Source: Rhodovulum sp. ES.010
GTDB lineage: Bacteria; Pseudomonadota; Alphaproteobacteria; Rhodobacterales; Rhodobacteraceae
Direction: 5' to 3'
Length of the DNA: 64,000 nt
Assembly: GCF_900142935.1 (NCBI RefSeq)
Contig: NZ_FSRS01000001.1
Span: 2,826,001-2,890,000 of the forward strand
Shown: piece by piece, positions 52,884-62,126 of the stretch
Layout of the letters: every line of letters begins with the position of its first letter
How positions within the stretch are numbered: position 1 is the stretch's first letter
Translations under genes and position numbers: made by a program
Notes under the pieces: model-generated
Told to the model about the DNA's origin: nothing
Seen by the model: only the letters and a program-made list of their open reading frames with translations
Database searches by the model: none

Positions 52884-52958
52884 TGGTGGGCGGTACTGGG
52901 ATCGAACCAGTGGCCCCTACGATGTCAACGTAGTGCTCTACCGCTGAGCTAACCGCCC
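52884..52958 (-). tRNA. tRNA-Val (anticodon GAC)
   Basis: On the minus strand: acceptor GGGCGGT/ACCGCCC, D arm GCTC...GAGC, anticodon stem CTACG/CGTAG with loop TTGACAT (GAC), T arm ACTGG TTCGATC CCAGT, discriminator A and an encoded CCA. Confidence 0.95.
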
Positions 52959-53108
52959 GCACCAACCGATCCCGCCGTCCGAAAGAAAACGGACGCGGGC
53001 AGGACCGCGTCGGTTCGCAGGTCTATAAAAGGAGTCGCGAGATCGTTCAAGGGCTTTTGGCCGGCGCCGTCTTGCCGCTATAAACAGACGAAAGGAGGGC
53101 CGACCGCG

Positions 53109-53966
53109 GTGAGTGCCTACAGGTTGTTCCGGCCCGAGTGGCCGTCGACGAGCGTGGTGTTTTCCTCGCCCCACAGTGGGCGCGAATACCCGTGGTCGTT
53201 CCTCCGTCAGACGAGTCTGGACGAGCGTGCGATCCGGTCGTCGGAGGACGCCTTCGTCGATTTGCTGTTCGCCGATGCGCCGACCCATGGCGCACCGCTG
53301 ATCGCGGCCAATGCGCCACGCGCCTTCGTCGATCTGAACCGGTCGGCCGAGGAACTGGACCCTGCGGTGGTCGAGGGGGCGCGGCTTGCGGGCCACAACC
53401 CGCGAATCAGTTCCGGCCTGGGGGTGATCCCGCGGGTCGTGGCGAATGGGCGGGCGATCTATCGCGGCAAGATCGGGCTGCGCGAGGCCGAAGCGCGGAT
53501 CGCGACCTACTGGCGCCCCTATCACGCGGAATTGCAGGGGCTGCTGGGTCGGGCGCAGGCCCATTTCGGAGAAGCGATCCTGATCGACTGCCATTCGATG
53601 CCGCGCGAGGCGATCGAGAGCATCGCCGCGGGGGCGCGGCAGCGCCCCGATGTCGTGCTCGGCGATCGCTTCGGAGCCTCTGCAGAGGCCGAACTGGTCG
53701 ACCGCGTCGAGGCGGCGTTCAGCGCAGCCGGTCTGCGCGTCGGCCGCAACGCGCCCTTCGCCGGCGCCTATATCACCCAGCGCTACGGGCGGCCCACCCG
53801 GCGCCAGCACGCCATTCAGGTCGAAATCGACCGCTCGCTCTACATGGACGAGGCGGAGGTGCGGCCGAACCGCGGATTCGACGATTTCCGGCGGCTTATG
53901 GGATCCGTGGTCGCCGACCTGGCCGAGATCGGGCGGGCAAAAGAGGTGCCGCTGGCCGCCGAGTGA
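53109..53966 (+). CDS. N-formylglutamate amidohydrolase family protein
   Basis: 285-residue zinc hydrolase of the FGase family (PF05013). It shows SSPHSGREYP at the N-terminus (metal His), DLNRSAEELDP, ILIDCHSMP and IQVEIDRSLYMDE. Known members release glutamate and formate from N-formylglutamate in histidine degradation. No hut genes are in the window, so a role in hut catabolism is only a family-level guess. GTG start at 53109 with AGGAGG 8-13 bases upstream. Confidence 0.85.
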   Translation: MSAYRLFRPEWPSTSVVFSSPHSGREYPWSFLRQTSLDERAIRSSEDAFVDLLFADAPTHGAPLIAANAPRAFVDLNRSAEELDPAVVEGARLAGHNPRISSGLGVIPRVVANGRAIYRGKIGLREAEARIATYWRPYHAELQGLLGRAQAHFGEAILIDCHSMPREAIESIAAGARQRPDVVLGDRFGASAEAELVDRVEAAFSAAGLRVGRNAPFAGAYITQRYGRPTRRQHAIQVEIDRSLYMDEAEVRPNRGFDDFRRLMGSVVADLAEIGRAKEVPLAAE

Positions 53967-54030
53967 GGGCGCTCTTTGCGGCCGTGGCCTCCGTCGACTT
54001 CCGTTGCCACGGGTCTCGGCCGCGCTGCGG

Positions 54031-55284
54031 CTAACGCAGCGCGCGGCCCTTGAGGATCGCCTGTGCGCCGAACCGGGCGCGTATCGCGTCGCTGGCCCGT
54101 TCGGCCCGGGCGCGCGCTGCCGCCTGCGGATCGAGCAGATCGCCCGAGAGATCGGCCCCCGCGGCGGGCACGATGTCCGACAGTCCCACGCCCACCAACC
54201 GGACCGGACCGGTTTCGCCGGACCTGTCGAACAGCGCGCGCGCCTCGCGGTAGATGCGGTCCGCGATCTGGGTGGCGTCGGCCAGCGCGTGGCGCCGGGT
54301 CACGAGGCGGTGGTCGGCGCGCTTGAGCTTGAGCGTCACAACCCGGCCGGCCCGCCCCTTGGCCTTGGCGCGATCCGCGACCTTTTCGGCCATGCGCCAG
54401 ATATGGCCGTCGAGCAGGTCCGGGTCGGCGATATCCTCCGAAAACGTCGTCTCGTTCGAGATGCTCTTGACCGGCGCGTTCGGCGACACGCGGCGCGCAT
54501 CCTCGCCGCGGGCGAGGCGGAACAGGCGGTCGCCCATGGATCCGAAGCGCGCGTGCAGGTCTTGCCGATCCCAGCGCCGCAGATCGGCGAAGGTACGAAT
54601 GCCCGCCTTTTCCAGCGCCGCCTGACCGCTTGCCCCGACCCCCCAGATCATTCGCACCGGCTTGTCGGCGAGAAACCTTTCGGTCTCGGCGCGTCCGATC
54701 ACGGCAAAGCCGCGCGGCTTGTCGAGATCGGAGGCGATCTTGGCAAGGAACTTGTTGTGGGACAGGCCGACCGACCCGGTCAGACCAAGCTCGTCCTCCA
54801 TGCGCTTGACGAGCCGCGCGAGCAAGAGCGCGGGGGGCGCGCCGTGCAGCCTGGACGTGCCCGAGAGATCGAGGAACGCCTCGTCGAGGGCAAGCGGTTC
54901 CACCGCCGGCGTCAACTCCTCCATCATCGCGCGGATCGCCCGCGAGGCTTCGGCATAGGCCGCCCCGCGGGGCTTCACGACGACCGCGTCGGGGCAGAGG
55001 GCGAGCGCCTTGAACATCGGCATCGCCGAGTGCACGCCGCGGATGCGGGCGATGTAGCAGGCGGTCGACACGACACCGCGCCGGCCGCCGCCCACGATCA
55101 CCGGCTTGTCGCGCAACTCGGGATTGTCGCGTTTTTCCACCGCCGCGTAGAAGGCGTCGCAGTCGATATGCGCGATCGCGAGGTCGAACAGCTCGGGGTG
55201 AGCGATCACGCGCAGCCGCCCGCAGGCGGGGCAGCGGTGGCCCGCGTCGAACGCGGTCAGGCAGTCGCGGCACAGGGCGGGCAT
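54031..55284 (-). CDS. dinB: DNA polymerase IV with N-terminal zinc finger
   Basis: Y-family translesion polymerase, 417 aa. An N-terminal CxxC...CxxC finger (CRDCLTAFDAGHRCPACG) precedes the palm, as in many alphaproteobacterial DinB proteins. Catalytic residues: first Asp in IAHIDCDAFYAAVE, acidic pair in ALDEAFLDLSG. The little-finger domain continues to the end, without a clear beta-clamp-binding motif at the extreme C-terminus. No LexA-like GAAC-N7-GAAC site is visible upstream, in contrast to dnaE2. Confidence 0.93.
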   Translation of the reverse strand: MPALCRDCLTAFDAGHRCPACGRLRVIAHPELFDLAIAHIDCDAFYAAVEKRDNPELRDKPVIVGGGRRGVVSTACYIARIRGVHSAMPMFKALALCPDAVVVKPRGAAYAEASRAIRAMMEELTPAVEPLALDEAFLDLSGTSRLHGAPPALLLARLVKRMEDELGLTGSVGLSHNKFLAKIASDLDKPRGFAVIGRAETERFLADKPVRMIWGVGASGQAALEKAGIRTFADLRRWDRQDLHARFGSMGDRLFRLARGEDARRVSPNAPVKSISNETTFSEDIADPDLLDGHIWRMAEKVADRAKAKGRAGRVVTLKLKRADHRLVTRRHALADATQIADRIYREARALFDRSGETGPVRLVGVGLSDIVPAAGADLSGDLLDPQAAARARAERASDAIRARFGAQAILKGRALR

Positions 55285-55433
55285 GGCGGGAATCCGGTAC
55301 GTGACACGGATGCTGCATATTTTCGGCTAGCTTCGCGCCCATGATGCGCGCGGGCGCGTGCCCGGCGCAAGTCTTCCTTGCCGGGCGCGAGCGTTCCATA
55401 ATCGAAACCAGAGACTCGAACGAGGACGGGCAG

Positions 55434-56330
55434 ATGAACTTGGAAGATTTTCTCGCCGCACTTTTCGGCGGCAACCTCGTGGTGCTGCTGCTCGCGGCCT
55501 TCGTCATCCTCTGCGTGGTGCTGGGGGTGCGGATCGTGCCGCAGTCGGAAAAGCACGTGGTCGAACGGTTCGGCAGGCTGCGCTCGGTGCTGGGGCCGGG
55601 GATCAACTTCATCGTGCCATTCCTGGACCGGGTGGCGCACAAAATCTCGATCCTGGAACGCCAGCTGCCTAATGCCAGCCAGGATGCGATCACCGCCGAC
55701 AACGTGCTGGTGCAGGTCGAAACCAGCGTGTTTTATCGCATCCTCGAGCCGGAAAAGACGGTCTACCGGATCCGCGACATCGACGGGGCGATCTCGACCA
55801 CGGTGGCGGGCATCGTGCGGGCCGAGATCGGCAAGATGGAGCTCGACCAGGTGCAGTCGAACCGGTCCGAGCTGATCCAGACGATCAAGGAGAGCGTGGA
55901 GGACGCGGTCGAGAACTGGGGGATCGAGGTGACCCGGGCCGAGATCCTGGACGTGAACCTCGATGCCGCGACGCGCGAGGCGATGCTGCAGCAGCTCAAT
56001 GCCGAACGGGCGCGGCGCGCCCATGTGACCGAGGCCGAGGGCAAGAAGCGCGCGGTCGAGCTGCAGGCCGATGCCGAGCTCTACGCCGCCGAGCAGGAGG
56101 CCAAGGCCCGCCGCATCTCGGCCGAGGCCGAGGCCTATGCGACGCAGGTCGTGGCACAGGCGATCGCCGATAACGGGCTGGAGGCCGCGCAATACCAGGT
56201 TGCGCTGAAACAGGTCGAGGCGCTGACCAAGGTGGGCGAGGGACAGGGCAAGCAGACGATTATCGTGCCGGCGCACGCGATGGATGCTTTCGCCGACGCG
56301 TTCCGGATGCTGAAGGGGCGAGGGGGGTGA
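55434..56330 (+). CDS. SPFH/Band 7 (stomatin/QmcA-like) membrane protein
   Basis: 298 residues: one N-terminal membrane helix (LVVLLLAAFVILCVVLGVRIV), then the SPFH domain (PQSEKHVVERFGRLRSVLGPG, ITADNVLVQVETSVFYRI) and an Ala/Glu-rich coiled coil (AERARRAHVTEAEGKKRAVE...). Such proteins form large membrane-associated rings that organise lipids and chaperone membrane proteases. GAGG upstream fixes ATG 55434. The NfeD-type gene overlaps the stop; this pair is the standard stomatin operon. Confidence 0.92.
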   Translation: MNLEDFLAALFGGNLVVLLLAAFVILCVVLGVRIVPQSEKHVVERFGRLRSVLGPGINFIVPFLDRVAHKISILERQLPNASQDAITADNVLVQVETSVFYRILEPEKTVYRIRDIDGAISTTVAGIVRAEIGKMELDQVQSNRSELIQTIKESVEDAVENWGIEVTRAEILDVNLDAATREAMLQQLNAERARRAHVTEAEGKKRAVELQADAELYAAEQEAKARRISAEAEAYATQVVAQAIADNGLEAAQYQVALKQVEALTKVGEGQGKQTIIVPAHAMDAFADAFRMLKGRGG

Positions 56331-56602
56331 TGTCGTTTCTCGAAATGTGGTGGGTCTGGCTGGCCGCGGCGGTCGCCTTGGCGATCCTCGAACTGATCGT
56401 GCCGGCTTACGTGTTCTCGGGGTTCGCCATCGGCGTGGGCGCGGTCGGGCTCGCGATGTGGGCGGGGCTCGATCTCGGCTGGCCGTGGCTGGTGCTGATC
56501 GCCGCGCTGATCTCTCTTGCCGCCTGGCTCGCGCTGCGTGCCGCGCTGGGCGTGCGCAAGGGGCAGGTCAAGATCTGGGACCGCGACATCAACGACGACT
56601 GA
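56330..56602 (+). CDS. NfeD-family membrane protein
   Basis: About 90 residues: three hydrophobic helices (WWVWLAAAVALAILELIV, YVFSGFAIGVGAVGLAMWAG, WLVLIAALISLAAWLAL) and a short polar tail. It lacks the OB-fold domain of longer NfeD proteins. The ATG shares one base with the stop of the SPFH gene, so the two are coupled. NfeD proteins act with SPFH proteins in membrane organisation. Confidence 0.88.
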   Translation: MSFLEMWWVWLAAAVALAILELIVPAYVFSGFAIGVGAVGLAMWAGLDLGWPWLVLIAALISLAAWLALRAALGVRKGQVKIWDRDINDD

Positions 56603-56608
56603 TGCCGC

Positions 56609-57313
56609 TCATGGCAGCTCCGCCCGCACCGCCAGGGCCGCGGTGCGCGGGTCGGGCGCCTGCCAGATCGGGCGCCCGACCACGATGTGGTCGGCCCCGT
56701 CGGCGATGGCTCGTGCCGGCGCCGCCACGCGTTTCTGGTCGCCCAGCGCCGAGCCTGCGGGCCGCACCCCCGGCGTGACGATCAGCTTGCTCGCCGCCTC
56801 TGGAAGGGCGCGGATCATCGCCGCCTCCTGCGGGCTGGCGATCACCCCGTCGGCCCCGGCGGCGAAGGCCCGCTGCGCGCGTTCCAACACGATTTCGGAC
56901 AGATGGCCCGGCCGGATCAGCCCGGCGTCGAGATCGAGCCGGTCGAGCGAGGTCAGGATCGTGACGGCGAGGATTTGCATACCCGACGCGCCGGTGCCTT
57001 CGCGTGCCGCCCGCACCACGTGCGGGTCGCCGTGGACCGTCAGAAAATCAAGCTCGAAGCGGGCAAGGCCGCGCACCGCCGCCTCGACCGTCGCGCCTAT
57101 GTCGAAGAGCTTCATGTCGAGAAAGATGCGCTTGCCGTGCTGGTCCTTGAGCTCCTGCGCCAGCGCAAGGCCGCCGCCGGTCAGCATCCCGAGGCCGATC
57201 TTGTAGAATGACACGGCGTCGCCGATGCGGTTGGCGAGCATGTGCCCGGCATGGGCGTCGGGCACATCGAGGGCCACGATCAGGCGGTCATCGGTGGGGG
57301 TAGTTTCGGTCAT
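56609..57313 (-). CDS. pyrF: Orotidine 5'-phosphate decarboxylase
   Basis: Last step of UMP synthesis. The 234-residue TIM-barrel has LIVALDVPDA at the first strand, the catalytic KLFDIG block in IFLDMKLFDIGATVEAA (Lys and Asp), VTPGVRPAGSALGDQKR, and VVGRPIWQAPDP as phosphate-binding loop. ATG 57313 has ACGGAG upstream. Convergent with the NfeD gene and divergent from clpB. Confidence 0.95.
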   Translation of the reverse strand: MTETTPTDDRLIVALDVPDAHAGHMLANRIGDAVSFYKIGLGMLTGGGLALAQELKDQHGKRIFLDMKLFDIGATVEAAVRGLARFELDFLTVHGDPHVVRAAREGTGASGMQILAVTILTSLDRLDLDAGLIRPGHLSEIVLERAQRAFAAGADGVIASPQEAAMIRALPEAASKLIVTPGVRPAGSALGDQKRVAAPARAIADGADHIVVGRPIWQAPDPRTAALAVRAELP

Positions 57314-57479
57314 CGTCTGGCTCCGTTCCGCGCGCCGGGTCTGCGCGCGCACGGGGCAGGTGTCAAGCGGGCCGGACCAAGGCACCGCCGCCTTCGTTGT
57401 CTTCATCGTGCTTCCTGTCGCCCTTGCCCGACGCGTATAGTCGATGTTGCCGATTTGCAACTCTTTCGCCGGCCGTCAT

Positions 57480-57509
57480 CTTGTCAGCCGGGTGGCCGGC
57501 ACCCATTTT
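57480..57509 (+). promoter_or_regulatory. Sigma-32 (RpoH)-type promoter of clpB
   Basis: CTTGTCA, 14 bases, ACCCATTT. The E. coli heat-shock consensus is CTTGAAA-N13/15-CCCCATNT, so the spacing is right and 12 of 14 defined positions agree. It lies about 80 bases before the clpB start. Confidence 0.7.
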
Positions 57510-57589
57510 CTTTTCCGAAGACCCGGAGCAAGGCGTGCCGCAGGACGGGCGCCGCGCGAACAGGGGGCTTGTAAAAAGGAGAACAGCCG

Positions 57590-60205
57590 ATGAACCTGGA
57601 AAAGTTCACGGAGCGGTCGCGGGGATTCCTGCAAGCGGCCCAGACCATCGCGATGCGCGAAAGCCACCAGCGGCTCGCGCCCGAACATCTGCTCAAGGCA
57701 CTGATGGACGACGAGGAGGGGATGGCCTCCAACCTCATCCGCCGCGCGGGCGGCGCGCCCGAGCGTGTGGCCGAGGCCGTCGATACGGCACTGACCAAGA
57801 TGGCCAAGGTGTCGGGCGATGCGGGCCAGACCTTCCTGGACCAGTCCACCGGCCGCGTGCTGGACGAGGCCGAGAAGCTTGCCAAGAAGGCGGGCGACAG
57901 CTTCGTGCCGGTCGAGCGCGTGCTGATGGCGCTGGCGATGGTGCCGTCCAAGGCGAAGGACGCGCTGGATGCGGGCGCGGTGAGCGCGCAGGCCCTCAAC
58001 GCCGCGATCAACGACATCCGCAAGGGCCGCACTGCCGACACGGCGTCGGCCGAGGAGGGCTATGAGGCGCTGAAGAAATACGCGCGCGACCTGACCGAGG
58101 CGGCCGAGGAAGGCAAGATCGACCCGATCATCGGTCGCGACGAGGAAATCCGCCGCGCGATGCAGGTGCTGAGCCGCCGGACCAAAAACAACCCCGTCCT
58201 GATTGGTGAGCCCGGCGTCGGCAAGACCGCCATCGCCGAGGGGCTGGCGCTGAGGATCGTCAATGGCGACGTGCCCGAAAGCCTGAAGGACAAGCGTCTG
58301 TTGTCGCTGGATATGGGTGCGCTGATCGCAGGCGCGAAATATCGCGGCGAGTTCGAGGAACGGCTGAAGTCGGTACTGAGCGAGATCACTGCCGCGGCGG
58401 GTGAGATCATCCTATTCATCGACGAGATGCACACGCTGGTCGGCGCCGGCAAGTCCGAGGGCGCGATGGACGCAGCCAACCTGATCAAGCCGGCACTGGC
58501 CCGTGGCGAGTTGCACTGTATCGGGGCGACCACGCTCGACGAGTACCGCAAGCATGTGGAGAAGGACGCGGCGCTGGCGCGGCGGTTTCAGCCGCTTTTC
58601 GTCGAGGAGCCGACGGTGGAGGACACCGTGTCGATCCTGCGCGGCATCAAGGAGAAATACGAGTTGCACCACGGGGTGCGAATCTCCGACGCCGCGCTGG
58701 TGGCTGCCGCTACGCTGAGCCATCGCTACATCACCGACCGGTTCCTGCCGGACAAGGCGATCGACCTGGTGGACGAAGCCGCCAGCCGGCTGCGGATGGA
58801 GGTGGATTCCAAGCCCGAGGAACTGGACGCGCTGGACCGCGACATCCTCCAGAAACAGATCGAGGCCGAGGCGCTGCGGAAAGAGGACGACGCGGCCTCC
58901 AAGGATCGGCTCGCCAAGCTGGAGCAGGAACTGGCCGACATGCAGCAGGAGTCGGCCACGCTGACGGCGCAATGGCAGGCCGAGCGGGATCGCCTCGACA
59001 GTGCGCGCGAGTTGAAGGAACAGCTCGACCGGGCGCGGGCGGAACTCGACCACGCCAAGCGCGAGGGCAACCTGGCCCGCGCCGGGGAACTCTCCTACGG
59101 GGTAATCCCGCAGCTTGAAAAGCAGCTCGCCGAGGCCGAGGCGCAGGAGGACGACGTGCTGGTCGAAGAGGCGGTGCGGCCCGAGCAGATTGCCCAGGTG
59201 GTCGAACGCTGGACCGGCATTCCGACCTCCAAGATGCTGGAGGGCGAGCGCGAAAAGCTGCTGCGCATGGAAGAGGAACTGGGCAAGCGGGTGATCGGCC
59301 AGAAGGCCGCCGTGCAGGCGGTGGCCAATGCCGTGCGCCGGGCGCGTGCGGGGCTCAACGACGAGAACCGGCCGCTGGGTTCGTTCCTGTTCCTCGGCCC
59401 CACCGGCGTCGGCAAGACCGAGTTGACCAAGGCCGTGGCCGAGTACTTGTTCGACGACGACCAGGCGATGGTGCGCATCGACATGTCCGAGTTCATGGAG
59501 AAGCATTCCGTCGCCCGCCTGATCGGCGCGCCTCCGGGTTATGTCGGGTACGACGAGGGCGGCGTGCTGACCGAGGCCGTGCGCCGGCGCCCCTACCAGG
59601 TGGTGCTGTTCGACGAGGTCGAGAAGGCGCACCCGGAGGTCTTCAACGTGCTGTTGCAGGTGCTGGACGATGGCGTCCTGACCGACGGGCAGGGCCGCAA
59701 GGTCGACTTCAAGCAGACGCTGATCGTGCTGACCTCGAACCTGGGAAGCCAGGCGCTGAGCCAGTTGCCCGAGAACGCGGATGCGAGCCAGGCCAAGCGG
59801 GACGTGATGGATGCGGTGCGCGCGCATTTCCGGCCGGAGTTCCTGAACCGGCTGGACGAGATGGTGGTGTTCGACAGGCTGACCCGGGACGACATGACCG
59901 GGATCGTCGAGATCCAGTTGCGCCGGCTGCAGAAGCGACTGGCGGCGCGCAAGATCGGGCTGGATCTGGACGCCGATGCCGAGAAGTGGCTGGCGGACGC
60001 GGGCTACGACCCGGTCTACGGCGCGCGGCCGCTGAAACGGGTGATCCAGAAGGCCCTTCAGGACCGGCTGGCCGAGATGATCCTGGCCGGCGAGGTGCGC
60101 GACGGCGATACCCTCAGCGTGACCGCTGGGGCCGATGGGCTGATCATCGGCGACCGGGTGGTCGGCTCGAACCGACCGAAGCCCGAGGACGCAGTCGTTC
60201 ACTAG
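57590..60205 (+). CDS. clpB: ATP-dependent disaggregase ClpB
   Basis: Hsp100 chaperone that pulls polypeptides from aggregates with DnaK. The 871-residue chain has the N-terminal double repeat domain, first AAA module (Walker [13 protein letters not shown], Walker [16 protein letters not shown]), the coiled-coil middle domain rich in Glu/Gln/Arg (~410-520), the second AAA module ([31 protein letters not shown]) and [16 protein letters not shown] at the C-terminus. AGGAG lies about 10 bases before the ATG. A sigma-32-like promoter precedes it and a strong terminator follows. Confidence 0.97.
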   Translation: MNLEKFTERSRGFLQAAQTIAMRESHQRLAPEHLLKALMDDEEGMASNLIRRAGGAPERVAEAVDTALTKMAKVSGDAGQTFLDQSTGRVLDEAEKLAKKAGDSFVPVERVLMALAMVPSKAKDALDAGAVSAQALNAAINDIRKGRTADTASAEEGYEALKKYARDLTEAAEEGKIDPIIGRDEEIRRAMQVLSRRTKNNPVLIGEPGVGKTAIAEGLALRIVNGDVPESLKDKRLLSLDMGALIAGAKYRGEFEERLKSVLSEITAAAGEIILFIDEMHTLVGAGKSEGAMDAANLIKPALARGELHCIGATTLDEYRKHVEKDAALARRFQPLFVEEPTVEDTVSILRGIKEKYELHHGVRISDAALVAAATLSHRYITDRFLPDKAIDLVDEAASRLRMEVDSKPEELDALDRDILQKQIEAEALRKEDDAASKDRLAKLEQELADMQQESATLTAQWQAERDRLDSARELKEQLDRARAELDHAKREGNLARAGELSYGVIPQLEKQLAEAEAQEDDVLVEEAVRPEQIAQVVERWTGIPTSKMLEGEREKLLRMEEELGKRVIGQKAAVQAVANAVRRARAGLNDENRPLGSFLFLGPTGVGKTELTKAVAEYLFDDDQAMVRIDMSEFMEKHSVARLIGAPPGYVGYDEGGVLTEAVRRRPYQVVLFDEVEKAHPEVFNVLLQVLDDGVLTDGQGRKVDFKQTLIVLTSNLGSQALSQLPENADASQAKRDVMDAVRAHFRPEFLNRLDEMVVFDRLTRDDMTGIVEIQLRRLQKRLAARKIGLDLDADAEKWLADAGYDPVYGARPLKRVIQKALQDRLAEMILAGEVRDGDTLSVTAGADGLIIGDRVVGSNRPKPEDAVVH

Positions 60206-60227
60206 GCGCTTGAACTGCCGAACCAAG

Positions 60228-60266
60228 ACGCCCGCCCCAATCGCCAACGGGGCGGGCGTTTCTTTT
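60228..60266 (+). terminator. Rho-independent terminator of clpB
   Basis: Perfect 11-bp stem ACGCCCGCCCC/GGGGCGGGCGT with a 10-base loop, followed by TTCTTTT, starting 23 bases after the clpB stop codon. It may also serve the convergent fasciclin gene. Confidence 0.9.
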
Positions 60267-60281
60267 GCGCATGCCGAGGAT

Positions 60282-60779
60282 TCAGTGCTTCGGCGGCAGC
60301 AGAACGCGGTCGACGACGTGGATGACCCCGTTCGAGGCCATGATGTCGGCGGTGGTGACGCGTGACTTGTTCACACGGACGCCACGCGTGCCGTCGACAT
60401 GAACCGTGTCGCCTTGCACCGTCGCGACGCGCAGCCTCTGGCCGGCCAGTTGATCCGACGTCACGGCGCCGGGCACGACATGGTAGGTTAGCACCGACAC
60501 CAGCCGTTCTCGGTTCTCGGGCCGCAAGAGCGTCTCGACCGTGTTCGCCGGCAGGGCGTCGAAGGCGGCGTTTGTTGGAGCGAAGACGGTGAACGGGCCG
60601 TCGCCCTTCAGCGTATCGACGAGGCCGGCGGCCTGTACGGCCGTGACCAGGGTCGAGAATTCTTCGTTGGACGCCGCGATGTCTACGATGTCGGGTTCGG
60701 ATTGCATCGGCGCGCAGGCGGCGAGCGTTGCCGCGAGGCCGGTCGCGGCCAGCATGCGGATGGCGGCTCTTCGCTTCAT
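60282..60779 (-). CDS. Fasciclin (FAS1) domain lipoprotein
   Basis: 165 residues. The N-terminus MKRRAAIRMLAATGLAATLAAC ends in a lipobox (LAAC), so the mature protein is probably lipid-anchored. The rest is one FAS1 domain: [45 protein letters not shown] and NGVIHVVDRVLLPP. FAS1 domains mediate adhesion or protein contact. It is a close paralogue of the next gene upstream, which suggests tandem duplication and a different final location for each copy. Confidence 0.9.
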   Translation of the reverse strand: MKRRAAIRMLAATGLAATLAACAPMQSEPDIVDIAASNEEFSTLVTAVQAAGLVDTLKGDGPFTVFAPTNAAFDALPANTVETLLRPENRERLVSVLTYHVVPGAVTSDQLAGQRLRVATVQGDTVHVDGTRGVRVNKSRVTTADIMASNGVIHVVDRVLLPPKH

Positions 60780-60861
60780 GGATGACTCCCCCGTTCTATC
60801 GGGTACACAAAGGCAGGGACGGGCCGGAGCCCGCCCCCGGTTACTGTCTGTTCCTGCGCCC

Positions 60862-61353
60862 TTACATATCGGCGCCGGGCAGGATCACCTGGTCGATCAC
60901 ATGGATCACGCCATTCGACGCCTCGATATCCGCGGAAACGACGCTCGCACCGTCCACGGTCACGCCGCCCTCGGTGCCAATGGTCACTTCCGAACCCTCG
61001 ACCGTCGCGGCCGTCATACCGTCGGACAGGTCGCCGGACATCACCTTTCCAGGGACGACGTGATAGGTGAGGATGGCGGTCAGCTGGTCCTTGTTCTCGG
61101 GCTTCAGCAGTTCGTCAAGCGTGCCCTCGGGCAGCGCGGCGAAGGCGTCGTCGGTCGGAGCGAAGACGGTGAACGGGCCTTCTCCTTTCAGGGTATCGAC
61201 GAGGCCTGCGGCCGACACGGCCGCGACGAGCGTGGTGAATTGATCCGACTCAGAGGCGATGGTCACAATGTCCTTGGACATGGTGTCGCCGGCGAAGGCG
61301 GGGGCGGCGATGAAAGAGGCGGCGGTTACCGACAGAAATGTTCTGCGAAGCAT
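60862..61353 (-). CDS. Fasciclin (FAS1) domain exported protein
   Basis: 163 residues with a Sec signal ([23 protein letters not shown]), not a lipoprotein. The single FAS1 domain is almost parallel to that of the downstream paralogue ([68 protein letters not shown]). GGGAGA precedes ATG 61353; the open frame runs 16 codons further but without signal-like sequence. The gap to the second copy is 82 bases, so the two are probably cotranscribed. Confidence 0.9.
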   Translation of the reverse strand: MLRRTFLSVTAASFIAAPAFAGDTMSKDIVTIASESDQFTTLVAAVSAAGLVDTLKGEGPFTVFAPTDDAFAALPEGTLDELLKPENKDQLTAILTYHVVPGKVMSGDLSDGMTAATVEGSEVTIGTEGGVTVDGASVVSADIEASNGVIHVIDQVILPGADM

Positions 61354-61559
61354 GAGTGTCTCCCTTGATGTGTGGCCTATCCAATCGCTGGATTTTGGCA
61401 ACTACGCCGGGACGTAGGGCGCAGATGAGCGGGGTTTTCCGCCGATCCGCTCTGAGGATGGTTTGACGATATCGCGCGCCGCGCTAAGCCCGGCTGGCGC
61501 ACGAAGTCATGTAAAAATACGTTGACCTGCGTTGAACGCCCGTGAGCGGAACGCAGGAT

Positions 61560-62003
61560 TCAGTCCATCCCCACGGCCTCGCGCGCGATGGTGTCCAGCA
61601 GCGCCTCGACCTCTTTCATCGGGCCTTCCGGGAGCTGCCGGTAGCCGATCGTGGTCTGGTCGGGGGTTTCGGGATACTGCAGAACGAAGATGTCGTAGGG
61701 GCAGAACTGCACGTTCATCGGGTCGGCTTCCATCACCTTGCGCGACAGCGCCGCCGAGCAGAAACTGAAGATGTCGGCCTTGATAAAGATCGTGACGTCC
61801 GAGCCCACATCGGCCTTGGTGCGTTCCAGCATGTCGCCGGTGTGGCTGACACTGTCGATCACCAGGCCCTGGCCCAGCACCGCGTTTTCCAGCCCGAATG
61901 CCACGTCGTCGAAGCTCTGGTCCACGGTATAGGTGACGACGCCCTCGGCCTGGGCCGAGAAGGCGCCGATCGCCATCACGATGGCGGCGGCAAATCCCTT
62001 CAT
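61560..62003 (-). CDS. DUF302 family exported protein
   Basis: 147 residues, Sec signal MKGFAAAIVMAIGAFSAQAEG, then a DUF302 fold: FDDVAFGLENAVLGQGLVID, VTIFIKADIFSFCSAALSRK, VQFCPYDIFVLQYPE and GYRQLP. Two Cys residues (FSFCS and QFCPY) are conserved in the subgroup and may bind a metal or form a disulfide. GGGAGGA lies 5 bases before the ATG. Divergent from the glutamate-synthase-like gene. The 206 bases between this gene and the fasciclin genes hold no feature I recognise. Confidence 0.85.
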   Translation of the reverse strand: MKGFAAAIVMAIGAFSAQAEGVVTYTVDQSFDDVAFGLENAVLGQGLVIDSVSHTGDMLERTKADVGSDVTIFIKADIFSFCSAALSRKVMEADPMNVQFCPYDIFVLQYPETPDQTTIGYRQLPEGPMKEVEALLDTIAREAVGMD

Positions 62004-62126
62004 GTCTTCCTCCCCTGCGGCCCGGCGCGCGGGCTTGTGTCGTGTCGCCTGTGCGGCCACTGTATCGCCGGGGCGGGGCTGCTCCTTGATCGAGGTCAAC
62101 CGTCCGCGGGCGGGGTTGGAGGGATG

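Noticed and set aside
55285..55433. LexA box for dinB
   Set aside because: GTTC and GAAC half-sites occur near 55391 and 55419 but not at the N7 spacing, and they belong to the divergent SPFH gene's side.
57423..57448. Alternative heat-shock promoter starting CTTGCCC
   Set aside because: No acceptable -10 element at either 14 or 17 bases; the site at 57480 is much better.
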